From assembly GCA_044227925.1 (NCBI GenBank), contig JBGAVW010000013.1, forward strand, positions 22,922 through 86,921: a stretch of 64,000 nt of DNA. Reading direction: 5' to 3'. The notes beneath the pieces are model-generated. The model did no database searches. It was not told the origin of the DNA and saw only the letters and a list, made by a program, of their open reading frames with translations. Position 1 is the stretch's first letter. Each line of letters begins with the position of its first letter. The position numbers and the translations under genes are program-made. Of this stretch, positions 9,280 to 16,744 are shown piece after piece. This stretch comes from JADJLQ01 sp044227925. GTDB taxonomy: Bacteria > Bacteroidota > Bacteroidia > Chitinophagales > Saprospiraceae.

Positions 9280-9537
9280 TTATTGATAAACATCTTTACG
9301 ATGACCAAGCTTCAATACTCGAATCATCAAAATTGAATCATGAATTTCATAAAGAATTCTATAATTTCCTGCGCGAACTCGGTATACATCAAAATCTCTC
9401 AATTTTTTATAGCCGTATGGCCTTGGGTTTAATACTAGTCCGCTGGCAGACAATATTATTACTTTTTGTATATTAGAAGGTAGTTTATCAAATTGTTTCT
9501 GGGCAGAATTAGAAAATACAACTTGGTATTTAGTCAT
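9280..9537 (-). CDS. RelE/ParE-family toxin
   Basis: Eighty-five residues with the RelE-type profile: VFSNSAQKQFDKLP, then helices ending in a PYGYKKLRDFDVYRVRAGNYRILYEI core and HRKDVYQ at the end. RelE toxins cleave mRNA on the ribosome, whereas ParE relatives hit gyrase; the RVRAGNYRILYEI and HRKDVY residues fit the mRNA-cleaving branch better. Its start overlaps the antitoxin stop by 8 bases, as is usual for this type of module. The ligase-SET gene begins 37 bases after its stop, in the same direction, so read-through is possible. Confidence 0.9.
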   Translation of the reverse strand: MTKYQVVFSNSAQKQFDKLPSNIQKVIILSASGLVLNPRPYGYKKLRDFDVYRVRAGNYRILYEIHDSILMIRVLKLGHRKDVYQ

Positions 9538-9733
9538 CTAGCTTGTATTTCTTTATTAATTCTTCCATAGAAATATCTTCTTCTGCTTTATCATTTAATT
9601 TTGCTTGCAAGTAAGCTTCGATATCTTCCATATCTTCAATTTGTTTTACCAAAGCATCAAATTCACCCTCTGGCAATACAATTAGATTATTACCTGCGGT
9701 GTCTTTTATTTTTTGAGCATGTAGATCAACCAT
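9530..9733 (-). CDS. Type II antitoxin, Phd/YefM-like
   Basis: Sixty-seven acidic residues just upstream of, and overlapping, the toxin gene. The N-terminal half (LIVLPEGEFDALVKQIEDMEDIEAYL) matches antitoxins paired with RelE toxins. The C-terminal tail (EEDISMEELIKKYKLDD) is the kind of amphipathic stretch that wraps the toxin. Such proteins neutralise the toxin and usually repress their own promoter. The first ATG at 9733 is used. The family is assigned mainly from size, overlap and partner; sequence similarity to Phd/YefM is moderate. Confidence 0.85.
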   Translation of the reverse strand: MVDLHAQKIKDTAGNNLIVLPEGEFDALVKQIEDMEDIEAYLQAKLNDKAEEDISMEELIKKYKLDD

Positions 9734-9898
9734 GTTTTTTTGTATCTAAATAACGGATAAATATACGATTAAAGCACTATAAATTAAAATCACATTTATA
9801 ACCCAAATTAAATATAGATAACCAAATATTTTGTAAAGTTTGACATACTCCTTTTTAACTTTTCGCTTAAAAATTCTATCTTACCTCACTATTAGCCT

Positions 9899-10921
9899 AT
9901 GCATACCGGTAAATATTATTCGTTTTTAGAGGTGATCACCTGGACCAGAAAGGATATCTATTTTTTACTTGTTCTGTCTGCAATACCTACTATATTATAT
10001 GAGGTTTTTGACTTTAAATGGATGGCCATACCCTGGTTGCCCATTGCATTATTGGGTACTGCAGTGGCATTTGTAGTGGGATTTAAAAATAATGCATCTT
10101 ATGACAGGCTGTGGGAAGCACGCCGCATCTGGGGATCTATAGTCAATACCAGTCGTATCTGGGGAATCATGGTCAAAGATTACATCACCGATATGCATGC
10201 CAAATCTCCGATAGATGCGCGAGTTATACAATCCGAAAAAATGATTTTAATACAAAGGCATATTGCCTGGTTGACTGCCCTTCGCTATCAATTGCGCGAA
10301 CCTCGTACATGGGAAGCTATATATAAACCTCATAATGCGGAATATAAAAACAAATGGTTTAAAGTAGAAGAACATGAAAACAAACTGGAAGATGCTATAC
10401 GACCCCTGCTGTCTGAGCAGGAATACACCTATGTAATGAGCAAGACGAATAAAGCTGCACAGATCGTCTCTTTACAGTCAGCTCACCTCAAAAAATTATT
10501 GATCGATGGGTTGATTGAAGATTTCAGGCATATGGAACTGGAGAAAATGCTGGCTGAATTTTACAATCACCAGGGCGCATCAGAAAGAATTAAAAACTTT
10601 CCCTATCCCAGGCAATATACTACCCTCAATCTTTGGTTTATTAAAATTTTTATTACCCTGGTACCATTTGGCATGTTACAGGAATTTGAAAAGCTCGGAA
10701 GCCATCTGATCTGGCTATCCATTCCATTCAGTGCTTTATCCTGTTGGGTTTTTACTACTTTGGAAAAGATAGGGGAATCAAGCGAAAGCCCATTTGAAGG
10801 ATCTGCGAATGATGTGCCTATTACATCATTGAGCCGTACTATTGAAATAGATCTGAGGGAAATGTTTGACGAAAACCATGGACTAAAACCGTTGGTTGCA
10901 CAAAACAATATCCTTATTTAG
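9899..10921 (+). CDS. Bestrophin-family anion channel
   Basis: A 340-residue membrane protein with the bestrophin (formerly UPF0187) pattern: an N-terminal amphipathic start, two early transmembrane helices (FLLVLSAIPTILYEVF and LPIALLGTAVAFVVGFKNN), the conserved YDRLWEARRIWGSIVN segment, a long cytosolic helical region, then two more helices (WFIKIFITLVPFGML and LIWLSIPFSALSCWVF) and a C-terminal acidic part with SPFEGSANDVP. Bacterial bestrophins form pentameric ion channels in the inner membrane. It sits on the plus strand between minus-strand ligase genes and converges on the second ligase with a 54-base gap. Any link to ligase chemistry is unproven. Confidence 0.92.
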   Translation: MHTGKYYSFLEVITWTRKDIYFLLVLSAIPTILYEVFDFKWMAIPWLPIALLGTAVAFVVGFKNNASYDRLWEARRIWGSIVNTSRIWGIMVKDYITDMHAKSPIDARVIQSEKMILIQRHIAWLTALRYQLREPRTWEAIYKPHNAEYKNKWFKVEEHENKLEDAIRPLLSEQEYTYVMSKTNKAAQIVSLQSAHLKKLLIDGLIEDFRHMELEKMLAEFYNHQGASERIKNFPYPRQYTTLNLWFIKIFITLVPFGMLQEFEKLGSHLIWLSIPFSALSCWVFTTLEKIGESSESPFEGSANDVPITSLSRTIEIDLREMFDENHGLKPLVAQNNILI

Positions 10922-10975
10922 TGAATGCAAGTAATCTAAACCAGGCAGAAGTATTGGATATGCCTGACTAATCAG

Positions 10976-12130
10976 TTACCGAAAAGATTCAACCTCATTT
11001 ACCAGTACCAGCTCTTTCACTGAAGCTCCTTCTAAAGCATCGATCAGGATCTCCTGTATTAATTGATCAAATGTCTTATTGGAATACCTGAGTATGGCAC
11101 CTATCGAGGTGTAGTTTTCATCATCACTCAGACCGCACTGAGCATTTACTTCCAATACATACATCTTACCCGTCTCCTGATCCATACGTATGTCAATGCG
11201 ACCATAACCTTTCCCCTGAACGGCGATATAAGATTCTTTTGAAATCTTTTCTATGGCAGCATGCAGTTCTGTTGCAGGTAGTTTGTACTCGTAAAAGTTA
11301 CCCTGTTCAGGCATATTGGTCTCTTTTTCATAGATCTCCCATAATCTTTCAAAAGAAAGAAACTTTTCTTTGTCTGGCAGCGAAGCATTAAACACTCTTT
11401 CTACCGGAGCATAATAGATCAAATTTTCAGGTTGATCATAAGAGCCGACGATAAGAGTAGTAAATTCAGGACCGGTGATAAATTTTTCAGCTATCACACC
11501 ACCAGTTCCAAATTCCCAGCCACGATAGCCGGTAAAAAGTTTGATTACCTCTTCTTTCATCTCTGATGGTGAAGAAACCACATTTTTTATACCTACACCC
11601 AATGAACCACCGGAAACGGCAGGTTTCACTATAAGCGGATTGCCCAGTCTTTTAAATACACCGGCAGGCGATGGGTTGGATTCCTTGATTTCTTTCCAAG
11701 GGGCATTGGATACTTTATGCGCATCGAATGCTTTCTTCATTGGAATCTTAGAGGTTGTAATATCATAAAAATAGCTATCGGCTCCGGTAAAAACCAAACC
11801 ACTGAGCTCGAGTACTTTTACCACGGATATACCGGGTGTGCCATTGATTTCATCACCATCACATAGATTAAGTACAATAGGGAATACCTGGCCGGCTATT
11901 GCCTCTGCCTGAATATCCTTTATGATGATCTGATAATCATTCATGGTCACCGGCTGCCATTTCCAATCCAATTTGAGTTTTTCAAAGACTATGGTGTACT
12001 CGGCAATGCTTTGGGTAAAATCGTAATAATAATCCAGCTGTTCGTCATTAGTCTTTAAGTAGGGGGCCAATACCCATACTTTTATCTTTTTATTGCCAGT
12101 GACTTGCTTTAATTTGCGAGATAACTTCAT
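10976..12130 (-). CDS. Stand-alone ATP-grasp ligase (D-Ala-D-Ala ligase-like)
   Basis: A 384-residue cytosolic ATP-grasp protein. Visible blocks are VLNLCDGDEING (86-97), GLVFTGAD (111-118), PLIVKPAVSGGSLGVG (165-180), AEKFITGPEFTTLIVG (214-229), GYGRIDIRM (308-316) and YVLEVNAQCGLS (324-335), i.e. the ATP, magnesium and substrate loops of the D-Ala-D-Ala ligase group. It is only distantly similar to the ligase half of the fusion at 7818-9242, with matching landmarks such as VNLC/LNLC and EVN. It is too divergent to call a cell-wall Ddl. It starts 24 bases after the stand-alone SET gene, so the two are almost surely one operon. The product is unknown; an amino-acid or peptide ligation is expected. 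Confidence 0.88.
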   Translation of the reverse strand: MKLSRKLKQVTGNKKIKVWVLAPYLKTNDEQLDYYYDFTQSIAEYTIVFEKLKLDWKWQPVTMNDYQIIIKDIQAEAIAGQVFPIVLNLCDGDEINGTPGISVVKVLELSGLVFTGADSYFYDITTSKIPMKKAFDAHKVSNAPWKEIKESNPSPAGVFKRLGNPLIVKPAVSGGSLGVGIKNVVSSPSEMKEEVIKLFTGYRGWEFGTGGVIAEKFITGPEFTTLIVGSYDQPENLIYYAPVERVFNASLPDKEKFLSFERLWEIYEKETNMPEQGNFYEYKLPATELHAAIEKISKESYIAVQGKGYGRIDIRMDQETGKMYVLEVNAQCGLSDDENYTSIGAILRYSNKTFDQLIQEILIDALEGASVKELVLVNEVESFR

Positions 12131-12154
12131 ATAAAATAATAAAGTGAACTAAAA

Positions 12155-12649
12155 TCAAGCCAGTGTGGGTACTTCTTTGAGTTGGGCCTGAATATAAGAA
12201 GAAAGATCATAAGATGTAATCACATCATGATCTATAGACTGAGCACCTTGAATATATCCGAGACATTTGGCACTACCACATGTACAGTCAAAAGGTTGAG
12301 TCATCTGCCATTCAGTAGATGGATAAAAATAAAGGAGTTGCTCACCAGCTTTGATATCCCTCACACACCTGAGCACCCAATTGTCTACATCGAAAAATAC
12401 ATTGGGATCACAACCATGATTGATTGATGCCAAAAACTCGGGATTCAGCTCAATGTGTTTGTTTTCGCCGGTTTGTACAGTAAGATAAGTAGGATAGTTT
12501 TGGATTTGTTTGGGTCCAAAGGTATATACAACCTCTCCCGCTTTGATATCGCGAGTAGCTACGAAAGATCGTTGCTGACTAGCGTGATCATAATAAATGT
12601 CACCAATGCCATGGCGACTTAATAATTCGATATTTGATTTGCCTTTCAT
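12155..12649 (-). CDS. Stand-alone SET-domain protein (lysine methyltransferase-like)
   Basis: The 164-residue protein from the ATG at 12649 is almost entirely a SET domain; an upstream ATG at 12691 would add 14 residues. It shows SFVATRDIKAGEVVYTFGP, NHGCDPN (77-83) as the pseudoknot motif, GEQLLYFYPSTEW (102-114), and a post-SET zinc cluster CTCGSAKCLGY (122-132). SET enzymes methylate lysine side chains with S-adenosylmethionine. The tyrosine of the motif after the pseudoknot is present (LLYFYP). It is the first gene of a two-gene unit with the ATP-grasp ligase, mirroring the domain pair in the fusion at 7818-9242. The target is unknown. Confidence 0.88.
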   Translation of the reverse strand: MKGKSNIELLSRHGIGDIYYDHASQQRSFVATRDIKAGEVVYTFGPKQIQNYPTYLTVQTGENKHIELNPEFLASINHGCDPNVFFDVDNWVLRCVRDIKAGEQLLYFYPSTEWQMTQPFDCTCGSAKCLGYIQGAQSIDHDVITSYDLSSYIQAQLKEVPTLA

Positions 12650-13023
12650 ATAAAAAATTTGATGTTTCCTTAATAGAGATACAACCATCATGCCTATCTG
12701 CAGTAGGTAAGTCAGTGCTTATGGAAAGAGATGTAACTGATAAAAGATTTGAATTAGATGTACTATCTGTTTTCAAAATGAGGATAGGTTGGTTGATTTT
12801 AAATTGCCTTCTTTAGATTTAACACTATAAAACTAAATCAATATTTTATACAAACCAAATATTATCTAAAATAATTTCAAAAAGATTAAAAAAGTATAAC
12901 ATCTAATGTTAGATATACAACATAGGATGTATAACTTATTTAAACATCACATGTATGTCTAACCTCTCACATCGTATATCTACTCACTACCCTTCTTCAT
13001 TGTATATTTTATTATATTCAAGC
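12650..13023. other. Divergent intergenic region, A/T-rich
   Basis: This space separates the minus-strand SET-ligase operon from the plus-strand acylase. About 12830-12950 is strongly A/T-rich. It contains an inverted repeat ATCTAA-TG-TTAGAT near 12901-12915 and a nearby TATACA/TGTATA pair. These could be operator sites for either gene, but nothing proves it. Confidence 0.5.
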
Positions 13024-15348
13024 ATGCAAAATAAAATTTCATTCATTGTAATACTTATACTAATACATTGCACAGTCTTGATGTCTCAGGATAAATCAAT
13101 CTCTTTGGCTGGAATACGAGATCGGGTGACCATCACGATAGATACTTGGGGGGTATGCCACATCAATGCATCCAACGAAGAAGATATGTTCTTTGCACAG
13201 GGTTGGAATGCTGCTCGTGATAGATTATTTCAATTTGAAGTCTGGAGACTACAGGCTTCCGGTACTGCTGCATCTGTATTAGGTGAAAAAGAACTAAAAA
13301 GAGACATAGGGGCCAGGTTATTTAAGTTTAGAGGAGATATGACTAAAGAAATGAATCATTATCATCCCAGGGGCAGCATCATCCTTAAATCATTTGTAAT
13401 GGGAATAAATGCGTACATCAAACAAATACTGGATGGTGAAGAGCCTTTACCCGTTGAATTTAAATTATTGGGAATAAAACCAGGATACTGGACTGAAGAA
13501 ATAGTGATCTCAAGACATCAGGGATTGCTTTCCAATGTACAGGCTGAATTAAAATTGGCTCGTCAAATCAAGGAATATGGAGAAGAAGCAGTATTAAAAA
13601 CAAATTATTTCCATCCTCATATACCTGACCTGACCATAGACCATTTTATTACTAAGGAAATACTGAATAAAGATATATTAGGTCCTTACAATGCATTCCG
13701 GGTACCAATCAAATTTGGAGCCAATGAAATAAATATTGAAAAATTAAACGATGGTAGTAATAATTGGGTACTGCATGGTTCTAAAACGAAATCGGGTTTT
13801 CCCATCTTAGCCAATGATCCACACCGAGCCATTACCGTACCCTCTCTCAGATACATCACACACCTGCAATCTCCTGGTTGGAATGTGATTGGCGGAGGTG
13901 AGCCTACTATTCCTGCCATTTCTATCGGCCACAATGAATATGGAGCATGGGGCCTCACCATATTTGAAACCGATGCAGAAGATTTATTAATCTATAAGAT
14001 CAATCCTGCCAATAAAAATGAATATTGGTATAATGGTAAATGGACTAAAATGAAGCTCATTAATGACACCATATATATAAAAGACAAGGATCCTCATTTT
14101 GTGGTGCACCGATATACTAAAGATGGCCCTATTACATTTTTAGATGATACCTTACATATCGCAGCCGCTGTAAGATGCGGTTGGTTGGAAATAGGTTGCT
14201 CTCCCTATTTAGCTTCATTAAGAATGAATCAATCCAAATCCTGGTCGGAATTTAAAAAAGCATGCAGCCTTAGTTATATACCTGCCGAAAATATGATCTG
14301 GGCTGATAGATCCGGCAATATTGGATGGCAAGTGGTGGGCATCACTCCCATACGCAATACCTACTCAGGAATGGTACCTGTGCCCGGTGATGGAAGATAT
14401 ACCTGGGCAGGCTATCTGCCTATATTAAAAAGGCCAGGTAAATTCAATCCTGCAGCCGGCTTTATCGCTACCGCCAATGAAAACCTTACTTCTAAGTCTT
14501 ACTTGTATAAAAATGCCCTGGGCTATTCATGGGCAGATCCATTCAGGGGAAAAAGAATACACGAAGTATTGTCTGAATCCAAAAAATTTACACTCGAGGA
14601 AATGCGGGCTTTGCAAGTAGATTATCTTGCTATACCGGCAAGAGAAATGGTACCTATTTTAACTATGATTCATGTTGAAAGTCAAAAAGAAAAGGAGGTA
14701 TTGAATCTATTAAAAAATTGGGATTATAAACTGACTTCTCATTCGATTGCAGCTACTGTATATCAGGAATGGGAAAATCAACTTGAAAAAAACATTATTG
14801 CCCTCTCACCTATTCCTACTCTTACTAATTTAAGTACCAAACTTATTGTGGATTATATAAAAAATCCCACATTGATTTTCCCCAAAAACAGTGTTCAGCA
14901 AAGAGATTCACTAATGAAAAATGCATTGAGTACTGCTATCGATATGTTAGAAAAACGATTGGGATCCGATAGGGATCAATGGCAATATGGTCAGATAAAT
15001 AACAAACACGCACATCTGATTCATGCTTTATCACAGGATGGACCTAAAGAGTTAAAAGAAATACTCAATGTAGGTCCAATGCCAAGAGCAGGCTATGAAA
15101 ATACGGTAGGTTCTACGGGTAGTGGACTTAGGCAATCATCGGGAGCCTCTTTCAGAATTGTTATAGACCTCTCCGACTGGGATAGTATGATGGCTACCAA
15201 TAGCCCGGGCCAAAGTGGCAATCCCAAAAGCAATCACTATAAGGATCTTTTTCCACTATGGGCAAAGGATGAATATTTTCCTCTGTATTATAGTAAAGAA
15301 AAGATTGATCTGGTCAAAGAGCGGGAAATAGTGCTAAATGCAAGATAG
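13024..15348 (+). CDS. Penicillin acylase family (S45) Ntn-hydrolase
   Basis: From the ATG at 13024 the protein has 774 residues and a signal peptide (MQNKISFIVILILIHCTVLMSQ); an ATG at 12955 would put 23 residues before it. The S45 landmarks are the N-terminal RDRVTITIDTWGVCHINASNEEDMF style start (in parts), FAQGWNAARDRLFQFE, and the cleavage/nucleophile site GSNNWVLHGSKT with Ser245, which becomes the N-terminal nucleophile of the beta chain. Later blocks include NDPHRAI, WGLTIFETDAEDL, and GNIGWQVVG. Such enzymes hydrolyse amides such as acyl-homoserine lactones, penicillins or acyl-peptides in the periplasm. It lies divergent to the SET-ligase operon. The substrate is unknown. Confidence 0.9.
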   Translation: MQNKISFIVILILIHCTVLMSQDKSISLAGIRDRVTITIDTWGVCHINASNEEDMFFAQGWNAARDRLFQFEVWRLQASGTAASVLGEKELKRDIGARLFKFRGDMTKEMNHYHPRGSIILKSFVMGINAYIKQILDGEEPLPVEFKLLGIKPGYWTEEIVISRHQGLLSNVQAELKLARQIKEYGEEAVLKTNYFHPHIPDLTIDHFITKEILNKDILGPYNAFRVPIKFGANEINIEKLNDGSNNWVLHGSKTKSGFPILANDPHRAITVPSLRYITHLQSPGWNVIGGGEPTIPAISIGHNEYGAWGLTIFETDAEDLLIYKINPANKNEYWYNGKWTKMKLINDTIYIKDKDPHFVVHRYTKDGPITFLDDTLHIAAAVRCGWLEIGCSPYLASLRMNQSKSWSEFKKACSLSYIPAENMIWADRSGNIGWQVVGITPIRNTYSGMVPVPGDGRYTWAGYLPILKRPGKFNPAAGFIATANENLTSKSYLYKNALGYSWADPFRGKRIHEVLSESKKFTLEEMRALQVDYLAIPAREMVPILTMIHVESQKEKEVLNLLKNWDYKLTSHSIAATVYQEWENQLEKNIIALSPIPTLTNLSTKLIVDYIKNPTLIFPKNSVQQRDSLMKNALSTAIDMLEKRLGSDRDQWQYGQINNKHAHLIHALSQDGPKELKEILNVGPMPRAGYENTVGSTGSGLRQSSGASFRIVIDLSDWDSMMATNSPGQSGNPKSNHYKDLFPLWAKDEYFPLYYSKEKIDLVKEREIVLNAR

Positions 15349-15414
15349 GGTTATGTACCAATTTTAATTTAAAACAAAAATCAAGCATAACCTTTAATAA
15401 GCGTAGTTCTCTGT

Positions 15415-15729
15415 TTAGTTCAGTTTTCTCTGCAGGCTATTCCATCCGCCGCCATTATATACTTCAGTAAATCCAGCTGATTTTAATACACTTGCTGCAG
15501 TGGCACTACGCATACCCGAGGCGCAGCAGGTAATTACGGGCTTGTCTTTTTTAATTTTTTTTAACTGACTACTGAGGCTTTGCACAGGGATATTGATCGA
15601 TCCTTTGATATGTCCGGAATTAAACTCCTGCGGTGTACGCACATCCAGTATGATCGCCCCTTCGGCTACCATTGTTTTATAATCTATTTTTTTTGATTGA
15701 CCGAATAGGTTTTTAAAAAATTCAAACAT
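15415..15729 (-). CDS. Single-domain rhodanese
   Basis: A 104-residue protein with one rhodanese domain: ILDVRTPQEFNSGHIKGSINIP and the active-site loop CASGMR (69-74) with Cys69 as the sulfur carrier, ending NGGGWNSL. A second cysteine, Cys68, directly precedes it. Rhodaneses of this size transfer sulfane sulfur to cyanide, thioredoxin or other acceptors. There is no clear signal peptide; the N-terminal MFEFFKNLFGQSKK is amphipathic. It is convergent with the acylase and lies 57 bases downstream of the SDR gene on the same strand. Confidence 0.92.
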   Translation of the reverse strand: MFEFFKNLFGQSKKIDYKTMVAEGAIILDVRTPQEFNSGHIKGSINIPVQSLSSQLKKIKKDKPVITCCASGMRSATAASVLKSAGFTEVYNGGGWNSLQRKLN

Positions 15730-15786
15730 GATTGTATAGCTATTTTAGTTTTAAATTATATATTAGTATGCGTACATCATCATCAG

Positions 15787-16638
15787 CTATTTTGAGCCGA
15801 TAATCCCCTTCATCTGACTTACCACCATCCTATCCACTATACGGTCAGGTAGCATCAGCATCAATTTGATAAACCATTTTTTGGCTACGATGACTTGACG
15901 AGTAGGTGGTCTTTCGTTGATTATGGTCTTATGTATGAGCCTGGCTACTTTTATAGCCGGTATTGAAATCTTTTGTGAAAACTCTATAAATTTTGTCTTT
16001 TCTTTATACAGATCGTGATAGATCGTACCTTCATACAATACCGGATCATGCTTGGCTTTTTCATATATCTCACTTTGAATAGGTCCCGGTTCGATGACTA
16101 CGGCATCAATACCATGATCCAATAACTCCCTGCGAAGTGCATCGGTCATACCCTCCACAGCGTGCTTTGATGCATTATAAGGACCATAAAAAGGACGGGC
16201 AAGCCTGCCACCCACACTGCTTATATTTATTACTTTTCCTACTTTATCCGTTTTATGGGCAACCGCTCCTATTAAGGGTAAAAATGCCTGCAACACGTTT
16301 AACACTCCAATTACATTTACTTCCTGCTGCTCTCTGAATCTTTCTACATCAATGTGTTGTAGTGGACCCGCAACCGATATACCAGAGTTATTGATTAATG
16401 CCCTGAGATAATGAGTCCCCATCATTTGTTTTACTTTATCAGCAGCCGCAAATACTGCATTGCGGTTACGCACATCAAAAACCACCGGCGTAAAACCACC
16501 TCCCAATTCTTTTTCCATTCGTGCAGCATCTTCTGGTGTGCGCACTGATCCAAATACATGATAACCTTGATCTTTGAGATATTTAGCAGTAGAGTAGCCT
16601 ATACCCGTAGATACTCCAGTGATTAAAACGGCTTTCAT
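15787..16638 (-). CDS. Short-chain dehydrogenase/reductase (classical SDR)
   Basis: A 283-residue classical SDR. The cofactor motif is TGVSTGIG (7-14), followed by NNSG (83-86), the catalytic Ser140/Ser141 in INISSVGG, Tyr154 and Lys158 in YGPYNASKHA, and VIEPGPI. The Arg in FGSVRTPEDAARM after the second strand fits NADP preference. It resembles the 17-beta-hydroxysteroid/retinol-dehydrogenase-like group that acts on lipophilic alcohols or ketones, but the substrate cannot be read from sequence. A TATATTTG box lies 15 bases upstream of the start. Confidence 0.9.
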   Translation of the reverse strand: MKAVLITGVSTGIGYSTAKYLKDQGYHVFGSVRTPEDAARMEKELGGGFTPVVFDVRNRNAVFAAADKVKQMMGTHYLRALINNSGISVAGPLQHIDVERFREQQEVNVIGVLNVLQAFLPLIGAVAHKTDKVGKVINISSVGGRLARPFYGPYNASKHAVEGMTDALRRELLDHGIDAVVIEPGPIQSEIYEKAKHDPVLYEGTIYHDLYKEKTKFIEFSQKISIPAIKVARLIHKTIINERPPTRQVIVAKKWFIKLMLMLPDRIVDRMVVSQMKGIIGSK

Positions 16639-16652
16639 AATAAAATTAATGG

Positions 16653-16660
16653 CAAATATA
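16653..16660 (-). promoter_or_regulatory. Putative -7 box TATATTTG before the SDR gene
   Basis: On the minus strand TATATTTG matches TAnnTTTG and ends 15 bases before the ATG at 16638. No TTG was found at the usual -33 spacing, so support is partial. Confidence 0.45.
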
Positions 16661-16744
16661 CTTTAGTTCTATACAATCTGCGGCTTATATACTCAACTGG
16701 GCAGCGGACTTGTAATGAATTGCGCCTCGAAATCAGTTTCGTAT

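Noticed and set aside
10603..10908. A 101-codon minus-strand frame inside the bestrophin gene
   Set aside because: It overlaps conserved bestrophin helices on the other strand and shows no protein features.
10976..12130. Cell-wall D-Ala-D-Ala ligase (ddl)
   Set aside because: Only the ATP-grasp core is shared; partner genes and the close family signature are missing, and it is paired with a SET protein instead of murein genes.
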